Assembly: GCA_041495845.1 (NCBI GenBank)
Contig: JBGQDM010000004.1
Span: 1 to 64,000, forward strand
Length of the DNA stretch: 64,000 nucleotides
Reading direction: 5' to 3'
DNA from: JBGQDM01 sp041495845
GTDB lineage: Bacteria > Acidobacteriota > Terriglobia > Terriglobales > Acidobacteriaceae
This document shows, piece after piece, positions 34,005 through 43,554 of this stretch. Within the stretch, counting starts at the first letter, position 1; each line of letters opens with the position of its first letter. The notes beneath the pieces are model-generated. The model worked only from the letters and a program-made list of their open reading frames with translations. It had not been told where the DNA came from and made no database searches. Both the position numbers and the translations under genes were made by a program.

Positions 34005-34979
34005 TTGAAGCGCAGACTTGCGTCCGTCATCTTGGCGGTGGTGATGTGCAGTTGCGGGCAGGCGTGTGCGCGGAATAAGACCACGCCGCCAGCGGCCGAG
34101 ACGCCGGCGGCTGCCGCTGCCCCGGTCGCCGTAGCCAGGACAGAGCGCCCCGCACAGCGGTTGGTCAACGGCGCGCGCACCATGCAGTCCATTCGCGAGA
34201 TCGTCGGCTTCGGGCCGCGCTATCTCGGCAGCGCGGGCCACAAGAAGTTCGAAGACTATCTCCGCCGCCAGCTGCACAAGGACACCGTGGAGGAAGACGA
34301 GTTCGCCGTAGATTCACCGGAGGGCAAGTTTGCGGGGCGAAACTTCATTGCGAAATTCCCGGGAACGAAAGACGGCATCATCGTCATCGGCGGACACTAC
34401 GAGACGCCCTATCCCTTACGTAAGACGAATTTCACCGGCGCCAACGACGGCAGTTCGAGCGCCGCGATCCTGCTGGAACTGGCCAACCACTTGCGCGGGC
34501 GCAAACTCGCGGGCTACGGCGTATGGCTAGTGTGGTTCGACGCGGAGGAAGCCATGCGAGCCTGGTCTGCGACCGACAGCCTCTATGGCAGCCGCCACCT
34601 GGCGGCGCGCTGGCAGCAGGACGGAACCGCGAAAAAGATCCGGGCCTTTCTGCTGGCCGACATGGTCGGCGACGCCGACCTGAACATTGAACACGAGAGC
34701 AACTCGACTCCGTGGCTGGAAGACCTGCTCTACCAGGCAGCCACGCGCCTGGGACACCAGTCGCATTTCTTTGCTCGCACTCTGGCTGTCGAGGACGATC
34801 ACCTGCCGTTCGTGCGCATTGGCGTTCCCGCCGCCGACGTGATTGATCTCGACTACGGATACGAAGACGTCTTCCATCACAGTACCGAAGACACGCTGGA
34901 CAAGCTCAGCCCGCGCAGCCTGGAGATTGCCGGGGATGTAATTCTGGAGACGGTGGCGCTGGTGAACGAGCGGCCGTAG
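34005..34979 (+). CDS. M28-type glutaminyl-peptide cyclotransferase-like enzyme
   Basis: A 324-residue secreted or lipid-anchored zinc enzyme. IVIGGHYETPY, FTGANDGSSSAAILLELA, VWFDAEEA, VEDDHLPFVRIGVPA and FHHSTEDTLDKL follow the bacterial and animal glutaminyl cyclase pattern, which turns N-terminal Gln into pyroglutamate; zinc ligands are Asp (NDG), Glu (AEEA) and His (HHST). The N-terminus has Cys residues in VVMCSC that could form a lipobox. The start is TTG behind GGGGAAGGGA, 19 bases after tatC. Confidence 0.85.
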   Translation: MKRRLASVILAVVMCSCGQACARNKTTPPAAETPAAAAAPVAVARTERPAQRLVNGARTMQSIREIVGFGPRYLGSAGHKKFEDYLRRQLHKDTVEEDEFAVDSPEGKFAGRNFIAKFPGTKDGIIVIGGHYETPYPLRKTNFTGANDGSSSAAILLELANHLRGRKLAGYGVWLVWFDAEEAMRAWSATDSLYGSRHLAARWQQDGTAKKIRAFLLADMVGDADLNIEHESNSTPWLEDLLYQAATRLGHQSHFFARTLAVEDDHLPFVRIGVPAADVIDLDYGYEDVFHHSTEDTLDKLSPRSLEIAGDVILETVALVNERP

Positions 34980-34982
34980 CCC

Positions 34983-35070
34983 GATTGCAGACTGCAGAAA
35001 TGGAAAGGCAAAGTCTTAAAACGCAGAGATCGCGGAGAAATGCCGCGGAGAACGCAGAGAAAAAAGCAAG
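34983..35070. repeat. GATTGCAG and CGCAGAG low-complexity repeat
   Basis: GATTGCAGACTGCAGA is followed by AACGCAGAGATCGCGGAG and AACGCAGAGAA units. The 217-base gap between the two peptidase genes contains nothing else recognised. Confidence 0.65.
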
Positions 35071-35196
35071 AACCAGGGAAGCACAATGATCCGTGTGGCG
35101 TCTGGCGGGCGGGGGTGCCCACACAGGCTAACAACCTCACACTCGCCAACCCTTTTTCCTTTTCCTTTTGCGTGCTTTCATTTCTAATGGCGCGCC

Positions 35197-36675
35197 ATGA
35201 GAACTAAGGCCCTGCTGTGCGTTGTCCTCGTCTTTGTCTTTGCGTGTGCCGTGGGTGTGGCGCAGGCTACCGATCCCGCGGTCGAGCGCGTGTTTGAAGA
35301 AGCGCAGAAACCGTCCGCGCTCGAAAAGAACCTCCACCAGTTGACCGATGAGATTGGCGGGCGCGTCCCCGGGTCGCCGGCCATGACCAAGGCGCTGGCT
35401 TGGGGTGTAGCGGCGATGCAGGCAGCAGGCGGAGAGAATGTGCACACGGAAAAATTCACGCTGGCACATTCCTGGGCGGAAGGCGCCACCAGTTTGACCG
35501 TGGTCGCGCCCGGCCACTTTCCTGTGCGTGCCGTTTCGTTCGGTTGGGGGCCGGTGCTGGCACCGGTGAAGAACGTCGCGGTCGTGGACCTGGGCAATGC
35601 GACGGCCGCCGATTTTGCCAAAGAGGGTAACATCGCGGGCAAAGCCATCCTCGTGCACAGCGAGCCCATGAAGACGTGGGAAGATCTGTTTGCCGAGTAT
35701 CAGCGCACGCCCGACATTGTGGATGCGGCAGTGAAGGGGAAAGCGCGGCTGATTCTGATCCAGTCCACGCGGGAACGCGATTTGCTCTACCGGCACATCA
35801 ACACCAACAACGCCAAGCCCGACAAAATTCCCATGCTCATGGTGGCCCGGGAAGATGCAGCACGGATGGCGCGCATTCTCGCCGGCGGGCAACCGGTGGC
35901 CGCGGATGTCTCGATTCCCAATCGGATTGGCGGGCCGCTGGAAACGGCCAACGTAGTAGGCGAGATTCGTGGCAGCGAGAAGCCGGACGAGTTCGTAGTA
36001 ATTGGCGCCCACCTCGATTCCTGGGAACTGGGCACGGGCGCGCTGGACAACGGCTGCAATGCCGCGTTGGTAGTGGATGCGCTGCGGGCGATCAAGGCCA
36101 GCGGCGTCCGTCCGCGACGCTCCATGCGCTTCGTTCTGTTTTCAGGCGAAGAGCAGGGCATGCTGGGATCGTTCGCCTACGTGCGTGCGCATCGCAAAGA
36201 GCTCGACGGGGCAGTGGGTGTGGTCATCGTGGATTCCGGCACCGGACGCATCACTGGATTCTCGCTGGGCGGTCGCAAAGACCTGGTGGACGCGTCGGCT
36301 GAGTTGATGGCTCCGTTCCAAGCCTGGGATGCCGCCACTCTGACCACGAATGCCGACGCGGGCACGGACAATTTCGATTTTCTCTTGGAAGGCGTGCCGA
36401 CGTTTGTGGCGAACCAGGAGGAAGCGAACTATCTGATCAACTATCACGCCATGTCCGACACCTATGACAAGGTGGACTTTGCCAACCTCAAACGGCACGT
36501 GGCGGAAGCGGCGACGTTGGGGTTCGAGCTGGCGAACCGGGCGGAGCGCTTCGGACGTCGCTTGTCGAAAGCAGAAATTCTCCAGACACTAGCGGACACA
36601 GGTCTGGACAAAGACCTGAAGCGTATGGGCTACTGGCCGGACTGGGAGAGCGGGAAGCGGGGACGGCAGCCGTAG
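35197..36675 (+). CDS. Secreted M28 family peptidase, carboxypeptidase Q-like
   Basis: A 492-residue enzyme with a signal peptide (about 1-23, ending AQA). A PA-type insert domain covers about 120-250. The di-zinc peptidase domain shows VIGAHLDSW (His, Asp), GALDNGCN (Asp), LFSGEEQGMLGS (catalytic and bridging Glu), TDNFDF (Asp) and NYHAMSDTYDKVD (His). The order matches plasma glutamate carboxypeptidase/carboxypeptidase Q and other M28 exopeptidases. It should break down dipeptides or short peptides in the periplasm. Confidence 0.9.
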   Translation: MRTKALLCVVLVFVFACAVGVAQATDPAVERVFEEAQKPSALEKNLHQLTDEIGGRVPGSPAMTKALAWGVAAMQAAGGENVHTEKFTLAHSWAEGATSLTVVAPGHFPVRAVSFGWGPVLAPVKNVAVVDLGNATAADFAKEGNIAGKAILVHSEPMKTWEDLFAEYQRTPDIVDAAVKGKARLILIQSTRERDLLYRHINTNNAKPDKIPMLMVAREDAARMARILAGGQPVAADVSIPNRIGGPLETANVVGEIRGSEKPDEFVVIGAHLDSWELGTGALDNGCNAALVVDALRAIKASGVRPRRSMRFVLFSGEEQGMLGSFAYVRAHRKELDGAVGVVIVDSGTGRITGFSLGGRKDLVDASAELMAPFQAWDAATLTTNADAGTDNFDFLLEGVPTFVANQEEANYLINYHAMSDTYDKVDFANLKRHVAEAATLGFELANRAERFGRRLSKAEILQTLADTGLDKDLKRMGYWPDWESGKRGRQP

Positions 36676-36713
36676 GGCGCCCGGGCGGCGTGCGATAGGA
36701 TAAGAAACAGCTC

Positions 36714-37628
36714 ATGCTGCTCTTCTGGACACTCTTCAATCTTTTCGTTGCGCTGATGCTGGCGCTCGACTTGGGTGTATTTCACCGGCGCCCGCACGTG
36801 GTGTCGTTTCGTGAGGCGGTCGCCTGGAGCGGGGTTTGGATCACGCTCGCGCTGGGGTTCGCAACCCTGCTGCGCTACTGGCAGGGGTCGCAGCCGTCGC
36901 TCGAATTTCTGACTGGTTACGTGATTGAGCTCTCGCTCAGCGTAGACAACCTTTTCGTCTTTCTGCTGATCTTCCGCTACTTTCACGTGCGCCCGGAGCA
37001 TCAGCACAAGGTGCTGCTATGGGGCATTTTGGGCGCGCTGGTCATGCGTGCCGTCTTCATTCTCGCCGGTGTCAGTCTGATGCGGCGTTTCCATTTCATC
37101 GTGTATGTATTCGGTGCGCTGCTCGTCTACAGCGGCATTAAATTGTTCCGCCAACAGGAAACGGAAATCCATCCCGAACGCAATCCGTTGCTACGCCTGT
37201 TCCGTAAGTGGATGCCGGTGACGAAGGAGTATGAGGGCAACCGATTTTTCGTGCGCCGCCCCGGCCTCTACGCCACCCCGCTTTTCATCGTGCTGCTGGT
37301 GGTGGAAACCACGGATCTGCTCTTTGCGGTGGACTCCATTCCCGCAGTCCTGGCCATCACGACCAATGCTTTCGTGGTTTACACCTCCAATGTGTTTGCG
37401 ATTCTGGGGCTGCGCTCGATGTATTTCGCGCTGGCCGGGATGATGGAATTATTCCACTTCCTGCACTACGGGCTGGCGCTGGTGCTGGTGTTTGTAGGTG
37501 GAAAGATGCTGGCGTCACACTATGTCACGATTCCAACGCATTGGGCATTGGCGGTTGTGGGCGGAGTGCTGCTGAGTTCGGTGTTGGCGTCGCTGGTGTT
37601 TCCGGAAAAACTGAAAAAAGCTGTCTGA
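36714..37628 (+). CDS. TerC/Alx family membrane protein
   Basis: A 304-residue inner-membrane protein with eight or nine hydrophobic segments. The two conserved acidic motifs of the TerC family are present: ELSLSVDNLFVFLLIF and LLFAVDSIPAVLAITTN. Proteins of the Alx/TerC group export manganese or other divalent metals and protect secreted enzymes from mismetallation. It ends 13 bases from the convergent nadB stop. Confidence 0.92.
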   Translation: MLLFWTLFNLFVALMLALDLGVFHRRPHVVSFREAVAWSGVWITLALGFATLLRYWQGSQPSLEFLTGYVIELSLSVDNLFVFLLIFRYFHVRPEHQHKVLLWGILGALVMRAVFILAGVSLMRRFHFIVYVFGALLVYSGIKLFRQQETEIHPERNPLLRLFRKWMPVTKEYEGNRFFVRRPGLYATPLFIVLLVVETTDLLFAVDSIPAVLAITTNAFVVYTSNVFAILGLRSMYFALAGMMELFHFLHYGLALVLVFVGGKMLASHYVTIPTHWALAVVGGVLLSSVLASLVFPEKLKKAV

Positions 37629-37641
37629 GAAGCAAACCTCG

Positions 37642-39201
37642 TCACTCGAAGCGGATCGCCTCTCCGGAAACAATCGAATGTTTCTGGAAGCGGGGATCGT
37701 TGTGGGCGGGGAAGTCGAGGCGGTAATGGGCGCCGCGACTTTCTTCGCGGGCCAGAGCGGAACGCGTGACCAGCGAGCCCACCAGTTGCAGATTGCGGGC
37801 TTCGAAGCCACGGCGGGTGGTGGGTTGGGCTACCCGCGGGCAGATTTGTTCCAGGCGATGGAGCGCACGCCGCAGCCCTTTGCCATCGCGCACAATGGCC
37901 ACATCCTGCCACATCAAGTCGCGGATATCCTGAAAGGCTGTTTCCGCCGCTGCATCTGAGGCCGCGGCCGCGGTGCTCGGCGGTGGCGTGCGTGCCGCGG
38001 TGCCACGTTCCTGGCGCATGGCCGCTCCGGTGCGCGCGCCAAAGACCAAGCCCTCGAGCAGGGAATTACTGGCCAGGCGGTTGGCTCCGTGAACTCCGGT
38101 AGCCGCAACCTCGCCGGCAGCGTAGAGGCCGGGAACATTGGTGCGCCCGTCGAGGTTGGTTTGCACCCCGCCCATCGAGTAATGCGCCGCCGGGCGGATC
38201 GGAATGAGGTCAGCGGCAATGTCCACGTTGTACTGCAGGCAGGTGGAGTAGATTCGCGGGAAACGCTTCTTCAGGTGGTCGGCTTTCAGGTGGGTGAGGT
38301 CGAGATAGACGACGGGTTCTTTGGCGTGGCTGATTTCGAGTTCGTGCACGATGGCGCGAGCCACCACATCGCGGGGCGCCAACTCGGCCAGCGCGTGATA
38401 CTTGGGCATGAAGCGAATGAGCTGATCGTTGCGCAAATACGCGCCCTCGCCGCGCAACGCCTCAGAGAGTAAGAACCGCGGAGCTTTCTTGAGGTAGAGC
38501 GCGGTGGGGTGGAACTGAATGAACTCCATGTCGCTGACGGCGGCGCCGGCGCGGAACGCCATGGCCACGCCGTCTCCGGTGGCCACTTCCGGGTTGGTGG
38601 TCTCGCGATAAAGTTGGCCCAGGCCGCCGGTTGCGAGCAGTACGGCAGAGGCGCGCACCTGCGCCGCGCGGCCTGCTTGATCGAGTAGCGTTACCCCGGC
38701 AACGCGGCCGTCTTCCACAATGAGGTCGGTGGTGAATTCAAATTCTTCGACCGAGATGGTCTTCAGCGTTTTCGCCTTGGCGAAGAGCGCACGCTGGATC
38801 TCGCGTCCGGTGGAGTCGCCGTGGGCGTGCAGAATGCGGTCGCGGCTGTGCGCCCCTTCGCGGGTAAAGGCCAGCTTGGTGCCCAGGCGGTCGAACTCCG
38901 TGCCCCAGTGAATGAGTTCTTCAATCCGCTCCGGGCCCTCTTCGACCAGGACGTGGGCGGCGTCGGGCCGGCACAGGCCGTCGCCGGCGTTGAGTGTGTC
39001 CTGAAAATGCAGGCTGATCTCGTCTTCGTCGCTGAGCGCGGCGGCGATGCCGCCTTGCGCGTACTGCGTGGCAGACTCGGTGACTTCGCGCTTGGCCAGC
39101 ACGCGCACCCGTCCGGCGGCGGCCAGTTCGATGGCGGCGCGCAGCCCGGCCACGCCCGCGCCAATCACCAGGAAGTCGGCTTGTGGTGACGCACTCTTCA
39201 T
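37642..39201 (-). CDS. nadB: L-aspartate oxidase
   Basis: NadB oxidises L-aspartate to iminoaspartate, the first step of NAD synthesis, using FAD. The dinucleotide-binding fold is at the N-terminus (DFLVIGAGVAGLRAAIELA). Other family motifs are QGGIAAAL, HSRDRILHAHGD (active site), HPTALYLK and GRTNVPGLYAAGE, with NRLASNSLLEGLVFG near the FAD site. At 519 residues it is full length. No nadA or nadC lies nearby. It is divergent from aroB across 72 bases. Confidence 0.95.
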   Translation of the reverse strand: MKSASPQADFLVIGAGVAGLRAAIELAAAGRVRVLAKREVTESATQYAQGGIAAALSDEDEISLHFQDTLNAGDGLCRPDAAHVLVEEGPERIEELIHWGTEFDRLGTKLAFTREGAHSRDRILHAHGDSTGREIQRALFAKAKTLKTISVEEFEFTTDLIVEDGRVAGVTLLDQAGRAAQVRASAVLLATGGLGQLYRETTNPEVATGDGVAMAFRAGAAVSDMEFIQFHPTALYLKKAPRFLLSEALRGEGAYLRNDQLIRFMPKYHALAELAPRDVVARAIVHELEISHAKEPVVYLDLTHLKADHLKKRFPRIYSTCLQYNVDIAADLIPIRPAAHYSMGGVQTNLDGRTNVPGLYAAGEVAATGVHGANRLASNSLLEGLVFGARTGAAMRQERGTAARTPPPSTAAAASDAAAETAFQDIRDLMWQDVAIVRDGKGLRRALHRLEQICPRVAQPTTRRGFEARNLQLVGSLVTRSALAREESRGAHYRLDFPAHNDPRFQKHSIVSGEAIRFE

Positions 39202-39259
39202 GGGGAACCAAAAATGGTATCACGCAGGCCGCGGACCCCAGCGGTCCGTGAGGGTGCGT

Positions 39260-39265
39260 TATGAT
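39260..39265 (+). promoter_or_regulatory. Putative -10 of a leaderless aroB transcript
   Basis: TATGAT (five of six consensus bases) lies eight bases before the aroB ATG, and there is no Shine-Dalgarno sequence. Confidence 0.5.
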
Positions 39266-39273
39266 GGCCATTC

Positions 39274-40380
39274 ATGCTGCGAGTCCGCGTCAAGACCGAT
39301 CCGCGCGCCTACGAAGTGCGTATTGCCAGCGGTCTACTGGAAGCCGCGGGGCGCGAAATTGTTCACGCTGTGGGCAAGCGACGGTGCTACATCATCACCG
39401 TGCCGCGGGTGCAGCGGCTTTGGGGCGCAACCTTGGTTCGTTCTCTGACCAAGTCAGGACTGCGGGCTGAGTTCCTCACCCTACCCGACGGAGAAAGATT
39501 CAAACGGTTGGCGGCGGTGGAGCGTCTGGCCGCGACCATGGTTCGCCGCGGCGCTGACCGGGAGAGTGTGGTAGTTGCTTTTGGCGGAGGCGTGGTCGGA
39601 GATGTAGCTGGGCTGGTGGCTGCGCTCTATATGCGGGGAGTGGACCTCATCCAGGTGCCCACTACGCTGCTGGCGCAAGTAGACGCATCCGTTGGCGGCA
39701 AGACCGCGGTCAATCTGCCTTCTGGAAAAAATCTGGTGGGTGCGTTCCACCAGCCGCGGCTGGTGCTGGTGGATCCGGCGGTGCTCTCCACTCTGTCTGT
39801 CCGTGAATTTCGCGCCGGTTTGTACGAATCGCTCAAGTGTGGCGTCATCCGGAACCCCGCATTGTTTGGGATGTTCGAGAAGCACAACGAAAGGCTGCTG
39901 GCCCGCGATACCCGCGCCCTCACCAAAGTGATTCACGCCTCGATCCGCGTCAAAGCGGAAGTGGTTTCAGCGGACGAACGGGAACAGGGGTTGCGGCGCA
40001 TCCTGAATTTCGGCCACACCATCGGCCACGCGCTGGAAGCGGAAGGCGGATATCGCCGCCTGCTCCACGGCGAAGCAGTGGCCTGGGGAATGATGGCGGC
40101 AACGAGCATCGCGGAAGAAATCACATTGCTGGAGGGACGGCAGGCGACGCGAATTCTCCGGGCAATTGCGGCGCTGGGAGCCTTGCCGCGGGTGCGGGTG
40201 GTGGTCGACCGCACCTTGCGACGTCTGCAGGCGGACAAGAAGACGCGCGGTGGGGCGGTGCATTTTGTGTTGCCGGCGGAGATCGGACGCGCCGAGATTG
40301 TGGCTGGCATTCCTGTACCCGTAATTACGCGTGTTCTCCGCCGTCTGCCGGAGCTGCATGCCGCCGGAGTTGCGGCGTGA
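39274..40380 (+). CDS. aroB: 3-dehydroquinate synthase
   Basis: AroB makes dehydroquinate from DAHP, the second step of the shikimate pathway, with NAD and zinc. The NAD site is GGGVVGDVAGLVAALYMRG, followed by VPTTLLAQVDASVGGKT. Zinc ligands are Glu in LYESLKCG, His in NFGHTIGHALE and His in LLHGEAVAWG. The length of 368 residues is normal. The stop codon overlaps the GTG start of the next gene (GTGA), so expression is coupled. Confidence 0.96.
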   Translation: MLRVRVKTDPRAYEVRIASGLLEAAGREIVHAVGKRRCYIITVPRVQRLWGATLVRSLTKSGLRAEFLTLPDGERFKRLAAVERLAATMVRRGADRESVVVAFGGGVVGDVAGLVAALYMRGVDLIQVPTTLLAQVDASVGGKTAVNLPSGKNLVGAFHQPRLVLVDPAVLSTLSVREFRAGLYESLKCGVIRNPALFGMFEKHNERLLARDTRALTKVIHASIRVKAEVVSADEREQGLRRILNFGHTIGHALEAEGGYRRLLHGEAVAWGMMAATSIAEEITLLEGRQATRILRAIAALGALPRVRVVVDRTLRRLQADKKTRGGAVHFVLPAEIGRAEIVAGIPVPVITRVLRRLPELHAAGVAA

Positions 40381-41135
40381 GCCCGGCTTCTCATCCGCCG
40401 ACGACGGTGGGCGCGGCACCGGAAGGCGCCACCGATCGCCAGTCGGCCTCACGCGCCGTGCGTCAGATGTTCAGCTCCATCGCTCCGCGCTATGACCTGC
40501 TCAACCACGTACTCTCCATGAACGTCGACCGGCTATGGTGGTGGCGTGCGTCACGACGCTTTCGCAGACTGCTGGTACAACCCGACGCTCGTGTATTGGA
40601 CTTGTGTTGCGGCACCGGCGATATGACCTTTGCACTGCATCGCCACGCCGGTGCGGGGGGCGCGAAAATCGTGGGCGCTGATTTCGCCCATCCGATGTTG
40701 ACGCGTGCCTGGCAGAAAACGGGGACTCGGCCCTTACGCTGGGTGGAGGCGGATGCACTCTCGCTCCCGTTTCCGGCAAGCCGTTTCCGGCTGGTAACGT
40801 CGGCGTTCGGGTTTCGCAATCTGGCGGACTACGATGCCGGCTTGCATGAGATTCTCCGCGTGCTGGAGCCGGGAGGAGAGTGTGGCATCCTCGACTTTGG
40901 TGAACCGCATGGCCTATTCGGCGTTCTCTACCGATTTTATTTTCGGCATGTGCTGCCCGTCATCGGGACAACCCTTTCTGGCGTGCGTGGGCCGTATGCC
41001 TATCTCCCGGCTTCGGTGGAGCGATTTCCCGCGCCGGAACAAATGCTGGAGCACATGCGGGCTGCGGGTTTTCGCGAAGCCGCGTGGACGCCCTACACCT
41101 TCGGCATCGCTGGACTCTACTGGGGAAAAAAGTAG
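40377..41135 (+). CDS. menG: Demethylmenaquinone/ubiquinone C-methyltransferase
   Basis: A class I SAM methyltransferase that adds the ring methyl in menaquinone synthesis. RQMFSSIAPRYDLLNHVLSM and VLDLCCGTGDMTFAL are diagnostic of the UbiE/MenG family, as are FGFRNLADYDAGLHEILRVLEPGG and LPASVERFP in the C-terminal half. The GTG start overlaps the aroB stop, and no better start exists before the conserved region. Acidobacteria rely on menaquinone, so MenG is the more likely role. The stop codon abuts the convergent anti-sigma gene stop without a gap. Confidence 0.93.
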   Translation: MSPASHPPTTVGAAPEGATDRQSASRAVRQMFSSIAPRYDLLNHVLSMNVDRLWWWRASRRFRRLLVQPDARVLDLCCGTGDMTFALHRHAGAGGAKIVGADFAHPMLTRAWQKTGTRPLRWVEADALSLPFPASRFRLVTSAFGFRNLADYDAGLHEILRVLEPGGECGILDFGEPHGLFGVLYRFYFRHVLPVIGTTLSGVRGPYAYLPASVERFPAPEQMLEHMRAAGFREAAWTPYTFGIAGLYWGKK

Positions 41136-41882
41136 TCAGGTACGATTGGCGTCACGCCAGCGGGAAGCGAGCGCCTGCAATTCCTCAGAGGCCACGTCCC
41201 CGACAAGAATAAAGTTCAGCCCGCCAGCGGTCGTGGAAGCAACGCTGTAGGAAAAATTCCGTCCGGTCATATCCGCCGGCAGGATGGTGCCCGCCGTGCG
41301 CTGCTGAAAAATGAAAATTGAAATGCGATGCTGGCGTACCTGACAAAGCAAATGTGCTCCGGGAACCTGTCCGAGGTAAGTCACACGTCCGCCGAGCAGG
41401 GTAAAGGGCGAACCAGCGAGGTCGGGCAAGTTGAAAGTGAAGGGAATCCGGCCTTCGAACCAGGGTTTCACCGTGTGGCGGTCGGAAGAGACCACGTCCA
41501 CGGGCGAAACACTGGCGAGAGTAGCCACGTGCAGGTCGGCGAGTTCACTGACGGCCTGGTTGCCGCGCGTCTCAGTGCCGCGGTAAAGCCCGAGTGCGGC
41601 CACGAGTAAGAGCGCCGCCGCCAACGCTGGCGCCCACGTCCAGAGCCGGAACGGTTTTTTCGCTCCCGCCACCTGCCGTTCCATGCGGCGTCGAAATTCG
41701 GCGGAGGGCTGATAGGCCCGGCCGGCCTGGCGGACGGTGCGTCGTAGCTGCAGGCGGGCAAATCCCTCGGCGGCACACTCCCGACACACCCGCAGGTGGG
41801 CATCGCAGGCGCGCATCTCTTCCGCCAGCAACTCCCCGTCCAGGTATAAGTCGAGTTTAGCGAGCCACGCTTCGCAGCCCAT
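41136..41882 (-). CDS. Anti-sigma factor with zinc-finger domain
   Basis: A 248-residue single-pass membrane protein. The N-terminal anti-sigma domain has the zinc motif H-x3-C-x2-C (HLRVCREC, about residues 29-36) preceded by YLDGELLAEEM. One membrane helix (about 84-101) follows, then a periplasmic sensor part of about 145 residues. It should hold the sigma factor encoded just upstream until a signal from the envelope arrives. The two genes overlap by 26 bases. Confidence 0.9.
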   Translation of the reverse strand: MGCEAWLAKLDLYLDGELLAEEMRACDAHLRVCRECAAEGFARLQLRRTVRQAGRAYQPSAEFRRRMERQVAGAKKPFRLWTWAPALAAALLLVAALGLYRGTETRGNQAVSELADLHVATLASVSPVDVVSSDRHTVKPWFEGRIPFTFNLPDLAGSPFTLLGGRVTYLGQVPGAHLLCQVRQHRISIFIFQQRTAGTILPADMTGRNFSYSVASTTAGGLNFILVGDVASEELQALASRWRDANRT

Positions 41883-42423
41883 CGTCTCGTCCTTTCGCTT
41901 GCTGACGCAGTATTTCGCGCAATGCCTGGCGGGCGCGGGCCAGCCGGGACATCACCGTGCCCAGCGGCACGGAAATTGTCTGCGCAATTTCTTCGTACGA
42001 CATGTCTTCCACCTCCGCCAGCAGCAGCACTTCGCGATGATGCACGCGCAACTGGGCCAGGGCGCTCTGTACAGCTTCCTGCTGGTCACGCTCGAGGAGC
42101 AGTGTTTCCGGTGTCGGCTGACTTGGTAGCAACGTCAGCGCGGCCTCGTCCTCTTCGGAATTCAAAGGCAGGGAGGGGAGAGCCTTCAATCCGGTGCGCG
42201 AAGTGAGGAAGGTGTTGCGCAGAATGCGGTAGATCCAGGCGCGGAAGTTTGTGCCCGGCTGAAATCCCGCAAAACCACGCAACGCCTTGGCGTAGGTTTC
42301 CTGCACCAAGTCCTCCGCCTCGCTGCGGTCCTGGGCCAGCCAATGCGCGAAATTGTAGAGCTGGTCGAACAAAGGCATCGCCAGTTCTTCGAAGGTCGCG
42401 GCCTGCAAGCGCGGTTCCGGCAC
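41857..42423 (-). CDS. ECF-type RNA polymerase sigma factor
   Basis: A 188-residue sigma factor with region 2 (FDQLYNFAHWLAQDRSEAEDLVQETYAKALRG) and region 4 (ALAQLRVHHREVLLLAEVEDMSYEEIAQ, then GTVMSRLARARQALRE). Region 2 includes NFRAWIYRILRNTFL, which binds the -10. It starts at GTG, is followed by its overlapping anti-sigma gene, and is divergent from the phosphoesterase-cupredoxin-cytochrome genes, which may be its targets. Confidence 0.93.
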   Translation of the reverse strand: MPEPRLQAATFEELAMPLFDQLYNFAHWLAQDRSEAEDLVQETYAKALRGFAGFQPGTNFRAWIYRILRNTFLTSRTGLKALPSLPLNSEEDEAALTLLPSQPTPETLLLERDQQEAVQSALAQLRVHHREVLLLAEVEDMSYEEIAQTISVPLGTVMSRLARARQALREILRQQAKGRDDGLRSVAR

Positions 42424-42529
42424 CTCTAGATGGTAAACCCGCCTCCGGCGCGTTTATTCCCACCGTCGAGAAATTTATTTTGAGGAATAAAACCGCGATC
42501 CGGCCGGTTTACACGGTGTGGAGGAAATC

Positions 42530-43519
42530 ATGATCAAGACAGCTGATCGGCGTTCTTTCTTGAAGATTGCGGGGACTTCGCTGGGCATGGGTGTGCTCTA
42601 CAGCGCATGGCCCGGCGCGGCCAGCGACGGGGAAACCGGCGAAATGTTCCGTTTGTTGGGTAAGGCCAACGGAGAACGGCCGTCGCCATTTACCTTCGTA
42701 CAGCTCAGCGACGCCCACGTGGGCTTTAACGGGCCGCCGGATCCGCTGGGCACAAAAGCCTTTGAGCGCGCCATCGAGATGGTGAACGCGCTCCCGCAGG
42801 CACCCGATCTGGTGCTCTTTACCGGCGACCTGACGCACGACTCCGAAGACAAAGACGAGCATGTACGACGCTTCCAGCGCTTCCGCGAGCTTTCTGGACA
42901 GCTCAAGGCCGGCAGAGTGGTCTGTGTTCCGGGCGAGCACGATGCGGGCCTGGATGCCGGCATCCTTTATCGGGAGCAAATCGGGGAAAGCCACTACTCC
43001 TTCGATCACCGCGGCGTACATTTTGTTGCTCTCGACAACGTTTCGCGCGCCAAGCCAGAAGTCGGCAAGGAGCAAATCGCCTGGCTGCAGAAAGACGTGG
43101 CGCGTTTTCCGAAGACGGCGCCGATGGTGGTGTTTACCCACCGCCCGTTATTTGACCTCAAGCCGGACTGGGAGTGGTTCACCAGCGATGGCGACGATGT
43201 CATGAACGTGCTCGCGCCTTATGAGAACGTCACTGTGCTCTACGGGCACATTCACCGCGATCACGAGCACCACGAGGGCCATGCGCAGCATTTTGCGGCG
43301 CGTTCCCTGATTTTCGCGTTTCCCGACCCAGAGAAGGTCGCCGACAAGAAACCGAACCCATTCGACAAGGAGCATCCGTTTCAGAATCTGGGCATCCGCG
43401 TGGTGCGGGAAGCGGGACGGACCGGCGTATCGCCCGCCGTCCAGGACGTGGAACTGACGCTGCGGGAATATTCCGGGCTGAACGGCATTCAGCAACTTTT
43501 GAAGCAGCCTCTGGGCTGA
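42530..43519 (+). CDS. Tat-exported metallophosphoesterase
   Basis: A 329-residue calcineurin-like phosphoesterase. The N-terminus has a twin-arginine motif, DRRSFLKIAGTSLG, so it should be exported folded by TatC. Metal-binding motifs are QLSDAHVG (D-x-H), VLFTGDLTHDS (GD), PGEHDAG in place of the usual GNHD, VFTHRPLF and LYGHIHRDHEHHEGH. The Asn-to-Glu change in GNHD is unusual. The ATG has GGAGGAA just upstream. It is the first gene of a three-gene operon ending in a cytochrome c. Confidence 0.9.
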   Translation: MIKTADRRSFLKIAGTSLGMGVLYSAWPGAASDGETGEMFRLLGKANGERPSPFTFVQLSDAHVGFNGPPDPLGTKAFERAIEMVNALPQAPDLVLFTGDLTHDSEDKDEHVRRFQRFRELSGQLKAGRVVCVPGEHDAGLDAGILYREQIGESHYSFDHRGVHFVALDNVSRAKPEVGKEQIAWLQKDVARFPKTAPMVVFTHRPLFDLKPDWEWFTSDGDDVMNVLAPYENVTVLYGHIHRDHEHHEGHAQHFAARSLIFAFPDPEKVADKKPNPFDKEHPFQNLGIRVVREAGRTGVSPAVQDVELTLREYSGLNGIQQLLKQPLG

Positions 43520-43554
43520 GATTGATAACCAGCAAAAACTCAAGGAGATAGCAC

